A model generated the notes under the pieces. That model was not told the origin of the DNA. It made no database searches and saw only the letters and a program-made list of their open reading frames with translations. A stretch of DNA of 64,000 nucleotides from Chinchilla lanigera (Eukaryota > Chordata > Mammalia > Rodentia > Chinchillidae), in assembly GCF_000276665.1 (NCBI RefSeq), contig NW_004955476.1, positions 10,959,649 to 11,023,648 on the forward strand, written 5' to 3'. This document shows positions 56,270 through 64,000 of the stretch, piece after piece. Each line of letters starts with the position of its first letter. Within the stretch, counting starts at the first letter, position 1. Made by a program: the position numbers and the translations under genes.

Positions 56270-56447
56270 TAGTGTTTTTTTGTTTTGTTTTGTTTTGTTT
56301 TTGGTCTTTTTGAGACAGGGTCTCGCTATGCAGTTCAGGCTGGCCTTGAACTCACTTTGTAGCCCAGGCTGGTCTCAAACTCAGAACAATCTTCTGCCTC
56401 AGCCTCCCAAGTGCTGGGATTACAGGGGTGCGCCACCAAGCTTAGCA
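56270..56447 (-). repeat. B1-type SINE inserted in the provirus
   Basis: TTTTG-rich head, gagacagggtctcgctatgc through gctgggattacaggggtgcg. Flanking gtaattcattagtgtt occurs on both sides (about 56260 and 56446) as a target-site duplication. Confidence 0.95.
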
Positions 56448-56816
56448 GTAATTCATTAGTGTTAATATGAGAGTGTATTAAATGTATTCACGATTCTGGA
56501 GCTACAGGTCTTCCAAAATGTAAAACAAAGATTGTTTATTATGATAAGACTTTCCTTCAGATTCAGACCTCTGCCTTTAACAAAAACTCATAATATATGC
56601 CCCATTAAAGGACAACAAATTAGATAAAGCTTCTTATGTATTAGAGATAATTGGTTAAAAAAGGTCACGTTATGTCAAATTGAAAATTTAAGTATGTTAC
56701 AAAACATCATCATGATTGTCATGTAGCAATGTTCTGTATGGTTTTGATTTCTAAATTTCTGGGTAAAAATATGTAACTGTTGTTTGTTAATATTCTATTA
56801 GGATTTAAACATTAGA

Positions 56817-56905
56817 GGGGCTGGGAATATAGCTCAGTGGCATAAGCACCTGCCTGGCAAGCACAAGATCCTGAGTTCGATACCCAGTACTAGGAAAAAA
56901 AAAGG
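56817..56905 (+). repeat. ID-type SINE, nearly complete
   Basis: ggggctgggaatatagctca (A box) and cctgagttcgatacccagta (B box), then an A tail. Flanking ggatttaaacatta / ggatttgagcatta is a decayed target-site duplication. This is a tRNA-derived retroposon, not a tRNA gene. Confidence 0.95.
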
Positions 56906-57715
56906 ATTTGAGCATTAGGATATCCATGGTTGTTACAAAATAGTGATTCCATTTTTATGTTCTAAGGTATTTGCTATTCAGATCAGATAGTAATGTTAAG
57001 CTTATTGCCTCCGTTACAGTGTTATGTCATTAATCTTTTCTGCTGGATATTTAACGACTGAGGTTTGGAGACCAAAAATTAGAGAGATAAATTGGGCTAA
57101 AGGACAGTCAATATTTTGGCTGCACCCTCCGAGGTCAGTAAAGACTCAGGACATAAGAGAACCTCTGCTGTGACATCCTATAACTCGGTTGAGTCCCTGA
57201 TTTTCTGATCAAGGAAAGTATTGGACCACAGAGGAAAGTGATTCTATAATATACAGTGTGCCTAAGGAGAGTCACCAGCAGGGGAAAAAAATCTCTCAAG
57301 CTTTCGCAGAAAGTAACTTGGTCAAGCAATGGCCGTGACTCAGCCAGACACCTGACACTGACAGAAGATCTAGAGATGCTGTACTTGGTTCCAAGATGAT
57401 TCCTGAGGAGACTTACCTGACCCTGATAGATAGCAAAAGGTTAAATTTTTATTTATGCAGGTCTCCCTCTAATTGGGTTTTAAACATCCAGCAGAAAAGT
57501 GTAACCACAAGATGTAAAGAAGCAATGCCACAGTAATAGGTTAGCTGTAAAAGGTTCAAGTCAACAACAACCTCTGACAGTTGCCAGCTAGACTGAGAAC
57601 TGACCACTGTTATGGACTTTGGACTGTATTCTTCAAGCACAGCTTTTCCAGCTTCAACTGAACACCCATCACTTCCGCAACTAAACAGAAAAGGGAGAGA
57701 TGCTGGGTACATGAC

Positions 57716-58261
57716 AGATTTTCTGTCTCAGCCCCTTCCCTGCACATTCCTTTCGGCCTTCATGAGCAGTGTGTCCTCCCGGCCCCATGAGGTACCCTCC
57801 CACCCCCGAGGGTCATTCTGTGGTCTTTGCTCCCAGAGCTGGTGGCATGCCAGCATCAGCTCCAGGGTTTGCTGCCTCCAGCACAGCAGCCTCCATGTCC
57901 AGCTGTCACCTCGGCAGGTCTCTTCCTATACCCCTCACTCTGCAGGGTCCCTTTTCACGGTGCTGGTGAGGAGCAGGGGTGGGGCTGGGCCTCCCTCCTG
58001 GGCAATGGGGAGTGGACTGCGCCAGTGGTCTGTGCAGATCGGGGATGTCTGAGTTTTCAGACATATCTTTGTGAGGTCCCCTGCTGCCCACCAGGGCCCT
58101 GCACCAGCAGAAGAGACCTGCTAAGGCACCACCTTCTCCAGGTTCCGTGCCAGGCCTCTGGCTGCAGGAGACGGCAGTGTCTTTAAGCCTAAGGAGGCTC
58201 TAACACTGTATCTGCACCTGTGATCCTCTATGCTGTTTAGTGCCTGTGGGCTTGTTTCTAT
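57716..58261. other. Intergenic, nothing recognised
   Basis: GC-rich sequence beginning abruptly after the AT-rich provirus end; no exon or repeat identified. Confidence 0.5.
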
Positions 58262-58355
58262 CGTGTTTTGTTTTGTTTTTGTATCAGGGATTGAACTCAG
58301 GACCTTACACTTGCCAGGCAGACACTTGTGCCGCTGAGCTATATCCTCAGCCCAG
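58262..58355 (-). repeat. ID-type SINE
   Basis: gtatcagggattgaactcag through ccgctgagctatatcctcag. Confidence 0.93.
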
Positions 58356-58361
58356 AGAAAT

Positions 58362-58455
58362 TTTTTTTTTTCTTTTTTTGGTACCAGAAATCAAACTCCG
58401 GACCTTGTGCTTGCCAGGCAGGCGCTTGTACTGCTGAGCTATATCCCCGGCCCTG
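58362..58455 (-). repeat. ID-type SINE
   Basis: Poly-T head, ttggtaccagaaatcaaact through actgctgagctatatccccg. A second ID lying directly after the previous one, in the same orientation. Confidence 0.93.
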
Positions 58456-58476
58456 GTTTTGTTTTTAAACTATTAA

Positions 58477-59135
58477 GTTTTTTTTTTTTTTTTTTAAGTA
58501 AAGGAAGATGGTTTATTTGGAAAAGGGTGAAAAAATGAGAAGATAGCTACTCTGGAAGAGTAGGGAGCATCACAAAGTGAATACCCCTGCTTTTGTTCTA
58601 TAGTATATAAATATCTTGTGGTCAAAGGCAAAAGGCAAAAAGCTGAGTTCACAAGACCAAGTTCTGTCCTGGGCACTCCTCCCATGTGTCCCTCCCTGCG
58701 GGTGACTGTTTGCCCGTGTTTCTGGTGTGTGCCCCTGCTGTGACACGCATACTCCTGGGCAGCCCCCTGCCCCGTCCCCTGAGCAGCCCACTCCACACTG
58801 CCATGCTCCCATGTCACTGAAAAGCTGTTCTGGAGGCCCCAGCCGCCCCTCCCAGCTGCCAGCCATCCCGATGTGTGCTCCCCTGGGGACATTTGATTGT
58901 TCTCGCTGTGCCTGTGGCATATCCTGTCTGTCTTTGGGACCTGTCCCTGGACATGGGGGCACCAAACCCAGGGGGACCTATGATTTTCAAGTCTCCAGAT
59001 TCCCTCCAGTCCCATACATGCCAGGGTGCCATCTGCGCAGGTGTCACTGGAATTGCTCCTCCTGGAGCACTCTCTCACGGGCTCAAGGGATGCCACTTTC
59101 CCTTTCTTGCAGTCTCTGCCTGTCTCCGGCCACAT
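58477..59135 (-). repeat. Probable 3' end of a retrotransposed sequence (reverse)
   Basis: A poly-T run (58477-58496) followed within 20 bp by tttattt reads, in reverse, as AAATAAA then a poly(A) tail, the mark of reverse-transcribed RNA. A 213-codon frame runs through it on the minus strand, but I recognise no protein. It may be an L1 3' UTR or other retrotransposon. Confidence 0.4.
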
Positions 59136-59242
59136 TTTCTTTGGGACTGTTGGTCTCTCTGTTTTTAGCGGCTGTTAGAGGCATTAACTCTGAAACACAC
59201 TGCAAGTACTTTCCCTACTCCGCTGTTTGTCTTTCTGTTGAG

Positions 59243-59391
59243 GGAGCGGGGTTGCAACAAGGTTTTGCTGTGTAATTCAGGCTGGCCTTGAGCTCACTGT
59301 GTAGCTGAGGCTGGCCTCGAACTCTTGGTTATCCTCCTGCCTCAGCCTCCCAAGTGGTAGGATTACAAGCATGTGCCACCACGCCTGGCTT
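59243..59391 (-). repeat. B1-type SINE
   Basis: ttgctgtgtaattcaggctg through accacgcctggct; the T-rich head is lost. Confidence 0.9.
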
Positions 59392-59583
59392 TTTTGCCAT
59401 TTTACGATCGATGCTCTTGATTTTGTTTCAGGTGAAAGTTTTCTTTTTTAAAAATGTCAAATTGATTAATCTTTTCCCTTATAGCTGCTGGATTTTAATT
59501 CTTAATTAGAAAAGCATTTTAACTTTCTTCTTTGCCTCTCTGTCCCTGATCAGAGAAGGGGGCTATGTCCTGGCCCAGGTATG

Positions 59584-59670
59584 AGCGGCTGGGTGTGGCT
59601 CAGCAGCAGAACCCTGCTCAGTGTGTACCGGGCCCTGGGCGCCACCCCAGCACTGAGAAAGAAAGGTTGA
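59584..59670 (+). repeat. ID-like SINE, diverged
   Basis: ggctgggtgtggctcagcag through ccccagcactgagaaagaaa keeps an A-box-like region and tail. Confidence 0.6.
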
Positions 59671-60685
59671 GTTCTGCAGGCTCGTCCAAGTCTGTCCTTG
59701 TGGGAATGGGGCTGCCCCGTTGTACGAGGTTTCAAGCAGGGGGCCCAGTGGTGCCCCACATCCAGCGGCTCAGCCCGCTGGTGGCAGGGCCCGCCTAGGC
59801 CATACAAGGGAGGACGGGTGCGGCCTGTGGCTCTGTTTGAAGCTTGAAGAGAGTGTGCCAGGTACTGGGGCCAGGGCAAGGGCGATGGCCAGGCCAGGCC
59901 AGGCCAAGAGAGGGTGATGTCTACACCACACCGCTCAGATGCCACTTGTGGCCAAATCAAGACTTAAGTGTGGAAGGGAAAATTTCAGAGCTTCCAGGAA
60001 CTAACCTGGAAAACAGCATTCCTAACTCCAGGGCCGGTGAGTGTTTTCTTAAATGAGACCCCAAGCACCAGCCACAAAGGAAAACAACACATTTGGTGTG
60101 GAAATGATGAGGCGTGGCCGGCCTGTGGTCACTGTGTGCGCCTCTGGGTCCAGGGCACACACGTCCACTCTGCTCACCCTGCCGGCCCGTGCCTGGTCTC
60201 TGGGGGTGACTCTCTGAGTCTTTGTGCCCTTTCTCCCTGCCACTTTCAAAGGGTAGTTTGGCTCAGAGACACCCTCCTCGGGGACTTCAGAGATGGGTGC
60301 CCAGCCTCCGAGCACCAGCACCCAGCGTGACTGCAGGGAGCCAGGCGAGCTCAGCCTTCGTGCTTGCTCTGCTCCCCGGCATCACGGTCTCCCCACCAAG
60401 TGCCCAGGCATGGGTCTGTGTGTGTCTCTGGGTGCCCTCGGTCTAAGAACTTACATTTTCAGTTTGGAAAAGACATTGTTAGTTTTCAAGTAGTTCCTCT
60501 CTCCCTTTCCTTTTGGAGCTCATTAGGAGAATATTGAAACTTTGGATCTGATCTCAATATCTTAAACCTGAAAACAAAAGACACACGTCCCTTTACACCT
60601 GTGAGCTTTTATCCCATTTGGTTATTGAGCTTTGGCAGGATGTGGGCCACCTTGAAGGGCTTGGTGCTTTGGGTGTAAATGTGAG

Positions 60686-60687
<2 letters not shown>
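59671..60687. other. Intergenic, nothing recognised
   Basis: Unique-looking sequence without splice-framed exons or recognisable repeats. Confidence 0.5.

Positions 60688-60722
<35 letters not shown>
60688..60722. repeat. (TC)n microsatellite
   Basis: About 15 TC units with a final TTTC. It forms the head of the composite SINE that follows. Confidence 0.97.
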
Positions 60723-60723
<1 letters not shown>

Positions 60724-60850
60724 AGTACTGGAGATGGAATCTGCAACCCTTTTTATATTTTGAGGTGGTCTTACCAAGTTGCCCAGGCTGGTATTGAACT
60801 TTGGCCCCTCCTGCCTCAGCCTCCCCAGCAGTGAGTCACTATGCCAGCTT
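60722..60850 (-). repeat. Composite SINE, decayed
   Basis: cagtactggagatggaatct (ID-like) joined to gaggtggtcttaccaagttg and ctgcctcagcctccccagca (B1-like). Confidence 0.7.
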
Positions 60851-61479
60851 GGATGCATTTTCCGTAGGGAAGGGCTTTGTAGAAGCTTCTAGCCTTAGCA
60901 CTTCCCTAATGCTTCCCTCCCAGAAGGTGTCTGTCCTCACAATTCTCCATCCAGGACGGTGGGTGGAGGCCCCTCGCTCAGCCTACCTGAAGCTTCTTTG
61001 ACAGAGGCTTCCCTACTCTGCACCCCCTCAGTCGTGGCCCCTGGAGGCCACTCGCCACTCTTCTGAGCCCAGAGCCTGGTGCCCCCCCTTCCTCACTGCA
61101 TTGGAGTCCATGGCACCTTTCTTGTCCCCCACCTTCACACAGCAGTCCCAGCCATGTTCCTCACAAGGACAGAGGACAGGAGATGAAGGCAGAGCCGGAA
61201 GGCAGAGACAAGAAGCCCACCTGTGCAGCAGGAGGACGCATGGCAGGCAGGCGTGGACACGGGCTGCACCCTCCCACCCCCTCGCAGCCTCCTCACTGGT
61301 GTCTGGAGCCCCTTGGCCCGAAGCTCCTCGTCTTCGCCCGTGACACACTTTCCTGTGCTGGCCCTTGGAAGTCTCCAACCTGGCCCGACTCTCCCCGCCC
61401 CCAGCCTGTGTGGCAGCAGAAGCACTGCTCTCTGCGGAGAACTCAGCTCAGCACTGAGGCTGCCCCCCACAAGCACAGG

Positions 61480-61800
61480 AAAGGAGAGAGGGTAAGGAAT
61501 TTTGTAGGACCTGGAGACCTCCGGAGACACCCAAAGACTTACAATGGACACTCCAAGGTCTTTGCCCACGGGGATACAAGGCTGCCAGAAAGCTTTAACC
61601 ACAGATGTTTGTTGAAACTACCCCTGCCCTCCCTGCTTCCTTATAAAAGGGCACATTTCTTGTGGTTCAGGGCAGACAGCTCTGTTGCTCTCTGCCTGCC
61701 TGCACCCAGGTTATTAAGCACACTCCTAGTTGCTTTCACTAAAGCCTGTCGTTTGGTCTCTTGCCTGGTGTTTTGTTAGACCCCTGTGTCCAAGTGGTGA
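61480..61800 (+). repeat. LTR-like element with TATA box
   Basis: TATAAAA at 61642-61648 in ttccttataaaagggcac, followed by a pyrimidine-rich U5-like stretch (cactaaagcctgtcgtttgg, tctcttgcctggtgttttgt). The layout resembles a rodent ERV LTR. No internal region is visible. It lies about 0.25-0.5 kb beyond the MUC5B poly(A) signal. Confidence 0.5.
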
Positions 61801-62014
61801 CTGGGCTGGGCGCCCGCCTGCCCACCATAGCCATGCACACACACCGAGACTGATCCCCAGGGGTGGCCAGGGCTTCAGAGGACTAGGTGGCTCCTCACTC
61901 TAGCAGGTCCCTCCCGGGGGCTCTGTGGCCCTGACTCTGCAGGGTTCTGCTCCATCTTGGCCGCTGAAACAAGGGGCCGCGAGCCCAGGCGCAGAGGTGG
62001 CAGGAAAAGACACC

Positions 62015-62434
62015 AGGACAGACACAATGCCAGTTTATTGCAGTGGGCTGGCTTGGCCCCTCCCACTGGCCCCGAGGTATGCGGCCCTCTGTCCCAGGTC
62101 CCTCCAGCAGGCAGGCTGTGGGGTCCCGACATGGGCAAGTGGCCACCTTGTCTGATGCAGCTCCTGGGCCTGGCCTTGCAGACAGACCTCTGCGCCCTCG
62201 ATGCCATCAGAAAGGGTGAGACCTGAGGGTCTCCCAGGACAGGACCCCCATTCAGCACCCTCCTCCAGTGGGCTCTCGTGGGTCCAGACCTCTCCATGGT
62301 GTTGCAGGGAGGGGGAGGTGAGGCAAGGGAGCCCCACCTGTCTTTGTGGGCCCCAGAGCTGGTCCCCAAAGTCCTCATGGTCAGTGATGTGTGCCCTGGC
62401 TCCGGTGGTCGGGGCAGAGCCCTCCAGCAGGGCC
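62015..62434 (-). other. MUC5B: MUC5B 3' untranslated region (probable)
   Basis: About 0.4 kb between the stop codon and the poly(A) hexamer, with no SINE insertion. Confidence 0.7.
62034..62039 (-). terminator. MUC5B: MUC5B poly(A) signal AATAAA (minus strand)
   Basis: TTTATT on the + strand reads AATAAA in the transcript, about 400 nt after the stop codon. It is the first canonical hexamer downstream of the last exon. Confidence 0.75.
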
Positions 62435-62627
62435 CTATACGAAGGGGGCCGTGGGGGCCATGGGTGAGGGCACGCAGGCTGTGGTGCAGCTGCACGTGTC
62501 CACCTGGGTGTAGGTATGCCGGATGGCCGTGCCGTCAGGACACTGCAAGTTCACGGCCTGCTGGTGGGTCCTGCTCTCCTGGCAGCAACTGCACTGGTGC
62601 TGCATAGTCTGGGCCTCCATGGAGTAC
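62435..62627 (-). CDS. MUC5B: MUC5B terminal exon (CTCK end, stop)
   Basis: Acceptor ctgcttcccag. The exon has seven cysteines, including QCSCC and CSC pairs, and ends in a short non-knot tail before the stop at 62435-62437. The reading frame is set by the split Lys codon with the preceding exon. Confidence 0.93.
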
Positions 62628-63858
62628 CTGGGAAGCAGTGTGGCTGATGAGGCGGCCCCTTATCCACCACGGCCCTGGGTGGCTCCCCTCCCACATGCTC
62701 AGGGCCCCTTGGGCCTGGCCCTGCCTCTGTGGCCCCTTTCCTGAGCCCACCCCTCCCCTGACCCCGACGGGCCCCACCTGTGGATACCTCTGCCTCTGGA
62801 CACTGCTCCTAGGCCTCCAGCCCCCCGACTCCCTCCTGCCCCTCTAGCCGCTCCTGCACACAGGGGGCCACAGCTTGGTGCCCAGAGCCAAGGTGCCTGC
62901 TGCCCACGTGGCTCTGCCCGGCTGGCAGGGCCCAGCTTAGGGTCTGTGCAGATGGACAAGGGAGGCTCTGCAGGAGCACCCCCTTTCCCACAGCCTGCAC
63001 ACAGGCTGAGGGCCGGGAGGCCAGGCACCCACTTACTTAGACGCTCCAGGGCAGGAGCCCTCGCAGAAGGTGACAGTGACCACAGCCTCACAGCCCTGGT
63101 GCCGCAGGACGGTCACATTGGCATGGACTTGGCATGCATCTGGGAAGATGACAGGCAGTGCTGAACCCATGGCCCCTTGCTGAGACCCGGCTGGGTACAG
63201 CCCACCCTCCAGGAGGAGCAGCCCCCTTTAACCTGGGGCTCAAGTGGGCTCAGGGTGCCAGGGTCCCACTGCTGCCTAGGGCAGAAAACTGGGCAGCTTC
63301 CAGCAGAAACCCCGAGTGGGACTGGACAGGCTGCGTGGGAAAGTGCCTCAGTTTACCCTCTTCCTCCTCACAGGTGTAGCAGCAGCCAGTTCTTCTGAGG
63401 ATCCCCTGCAGGGCCAAGCAGAGGGAGTGGAGCTAGAGGCAGAACTGGGCCTAGGGTGGGGTCACGGGGCAGGGATTGTGGGGTCTGAGCTCTGCAGGGA
63501 ACAGGTGGGGCTTCGCTGGGTGGGTCCGGGAAGGGCTGAGCCCCTGGCACACACCCTGCAGAGGGGCGCGTGTGTGCAAGGCGTGGGCTGCGGCATCAGC
63601 ACAGGGATCCCGCTCTGGGCCTCACACAGGTACTCGGTGCAGTTGTCCCCACGGCTGTCGACCCAGGTCTCGTTGGGCTGAAATGCAAGGCAGAGGGTGG
63701 AGCCCGCATGGCATCGGCTCGGGGCCAGCCCCACCAGGCCCCTGGGCAGGGCTCCAGAGTTCCGCCCTCACCTGCACCGTCCGGCCCTCCGGAGTGAGGC
63801 AGGCAGTCTGCACGCAGTTCCCACAGCACTGTCCGGCCTCCCTGGAGTGCACAAAGCC
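62435..63858 (-). CDS. MUC5B: Mucin 5B, C-terminal end (last five coding exons; gene continues beyond the window)
   Basis: Minus-strand exons in transcript order are 63858-63772, 63677-63555, 63405-63357, 63139-63037 and 62627-62435. They join in phase to 555 nt, which is 184 residues plus stop. All introns are GT-AG. The peptide is cysteine-rich and ends in a C-terminal cystine knot (CTCK), preceded by part of a von Willebrand-C-like region with N-glycosylation sequons (NET, NCT, NVT). In gel-forming mucins the CTCK forms disulfide-linked dimers in the ER. Assignment to MUC5B rather than MUC5AC or MUC2 rests on adjacency to TOLLIP and on the CVPSPMAP ending, which resembles the MUC5B tail. 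The exons for the D domains and the mucin repeats lie outside the window. Confidence 0.9.
63037..63139 (-). CDS. MUC5B: MUC5B exon (CTCK middle)
   Basis: 103 nt between acceptor tcttcccag and donor gtaagt. It carries the knot signature GCEAVVTVTFCEGSCPG, in which the CxGxC-type core is CEGSC. It ends in phase 2. Confidence 0.92.
63357..63405 (-). CDS. MUC5B: MUC5B short exon (CTCK entry)
   Basis: 49 nt between acceptor gccctgcag and donor gtaaac. It encodes the GCCYTCEEE segment, where the cystine-knot domain begins, and ends in phase 1 so that the next exon completes an Asp codon. Confidence 0.9.
63555..63677 (-). CDS. MUC5B: MUC5B exon (41 codons, VWC-like)
   Basis: Acceptor gcatttcag and donor gtgtgt, phase 0 at both ends. 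It has two N-glycosylation sequons (NETW, NCTE) and paired cysteines (YLCEAQ, PTPC, PLCR). Confidence 0.9.
63772..63858 (-). CDS. MUC5B: MUC5B exon (29 codons, Cys-rich)
   Basis: Acceptor gcgcccccag and donor gtgagg on the minus strand, phase 0 at both ends. It contains a CCGNC cluster typical of the VWC-like region before the cystine knot. The sequence from 63859 to 64000 appears to be intron. Confidence 0.88.
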
Positions 63859-64000
63859 CTGGGGGCGCAGGAAGGTTGTCAGGTCTCCGTCAGCCCAGCC
63901 TGCCCTCCTGGCCACACCCTAGGGGCCCAGGGCCGTGTCCCCTCCCAAAAGTCCAGCTCAGCCTCCCCTCCCCTCCAGTACTCCCTCTGTCCACTGCTGC

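Larger units (their letters stand above)
51960..57715 (+). mobile_element. Decayed class II (betaretrovirus-like) endogenous retrovirus
   Basis: In order: LTR end with TATA box, lysine-type primer-binding site, gag (matrix start, capsid with major homology region, zinc knuckle), a dUTPase region as in betaretroviral pro, an antisense LTR of another family, integrase, an AT-rich 3' part with SINE insertions, and a purine-rich tract. Reverse transcriptase and RNase H are absent and envelope is not recognised. Multiple stops and frameshifts make it non-functional. The gag-dUTPase-integrase order and the Lys-type primer site support the class II assignment. Outer edges are approximate. Confidence 0.85.
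55381..57715 (+). other. AT-rich 3' part of the provirus, no envelope recognised
   Basis: No frame longer than about 90 codons and no recognisable surface or transmembrane protein. A purine tract agaaaagggagaga near 57687-57700, followed by tgctgg, looks like a polypurine tract and LTR start, but the 3' LTR itself is not evident beyond it. Confidence 0.5.

Noticed and set aside
56817..56905. Possible tRNA gene (A and B boxes present)
   Set aside because: The A-rich tail, target-site duplication and many sibling copies show it is an ID retroposon.
55381..57715. Envelope gene of the provirus
   Set aside because: No frame with a surface or transmembrane protein pattern was found. Absence or deletion is more likely.
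58494..59135. 213-codon minus-strand ORF
   Set aside because: It ends in an AATAAA/poly(A) signature of a retrotransposed sequence and shows no recognisable domain. Treated as repeat-derived, not a gene.

Overview
This is mammalian nuclear DNA, almost certainly from a rodent outside the mouse/rat group (a beaver-type or squirrel-type genome is the best guess). It has large intron-bearing genes, a CpG-island promoter, CA/GT microsatellites, many B1-type SINEs, and many tRNA-derived ID-type SINEs with the hallmark gctcagtgg and gagttcgat boxes. Most open reading frames are chance frames in GC-rich non-coding DNA; only two genes are securely supported. Layout: (1) 1-27.3 kb is gene-poor sequence upstream of TOLLIP. 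It holds SINEs, inverted and interrupted L1 pieces, LTR fragments, an 8-bp tandem array beside a strong CTCF-like motif (9.66-9.82 kb), and one orphan exon-like segment near 0.8 kb. (2) 27.3-49.5 kb is the complete TOLLIP gene on the + strand. Six coding exons with canonical GT-AG sites sum exactly to 274 codons (N-terminal Tom1-binding segment, C2 domain, CUE domain). The promoter is a TATA-less CpG island, and a 154-bp assembly gap lies just inside intron 1. (3) 49.5-62.0 kb is the TOLLIP/MUC5B intergenic space. It is dominated by a decayed class II (betaretrovirus-like) endogenous retrovirus at about 52.0-57.7 kb. This has lost reverse transcriptase and carries an antisense solo LTR of a second family, a B1 and an ID element. 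A separate LTR-like promoter sits at about 61.5-61.8 kb. (4) 62.0-64.0 kb holds the last five coding exons of MUC5B on the - strand, encoding the cysteine-rich tail and C-terminal cystine knot, with the gene's poly(A) signal. TOLLIP and MUC5B are convergent, matching the conserved mammalian order (human 11p15.5). TOLLIP is a cytosolic adaptor for ubiquitin-linked endosomal sorting, selective autophagy and damping of TLR/IL-1 signalling. MUC5B is a secreted gel-forming airway mucin. They are neighbours but do not form one pathway. I see no new multi-gene system here. The most unusual structures are the nested retroviral remnant, the G-rich 8-bp array next to the CTCF-like site, and the orphan exon.
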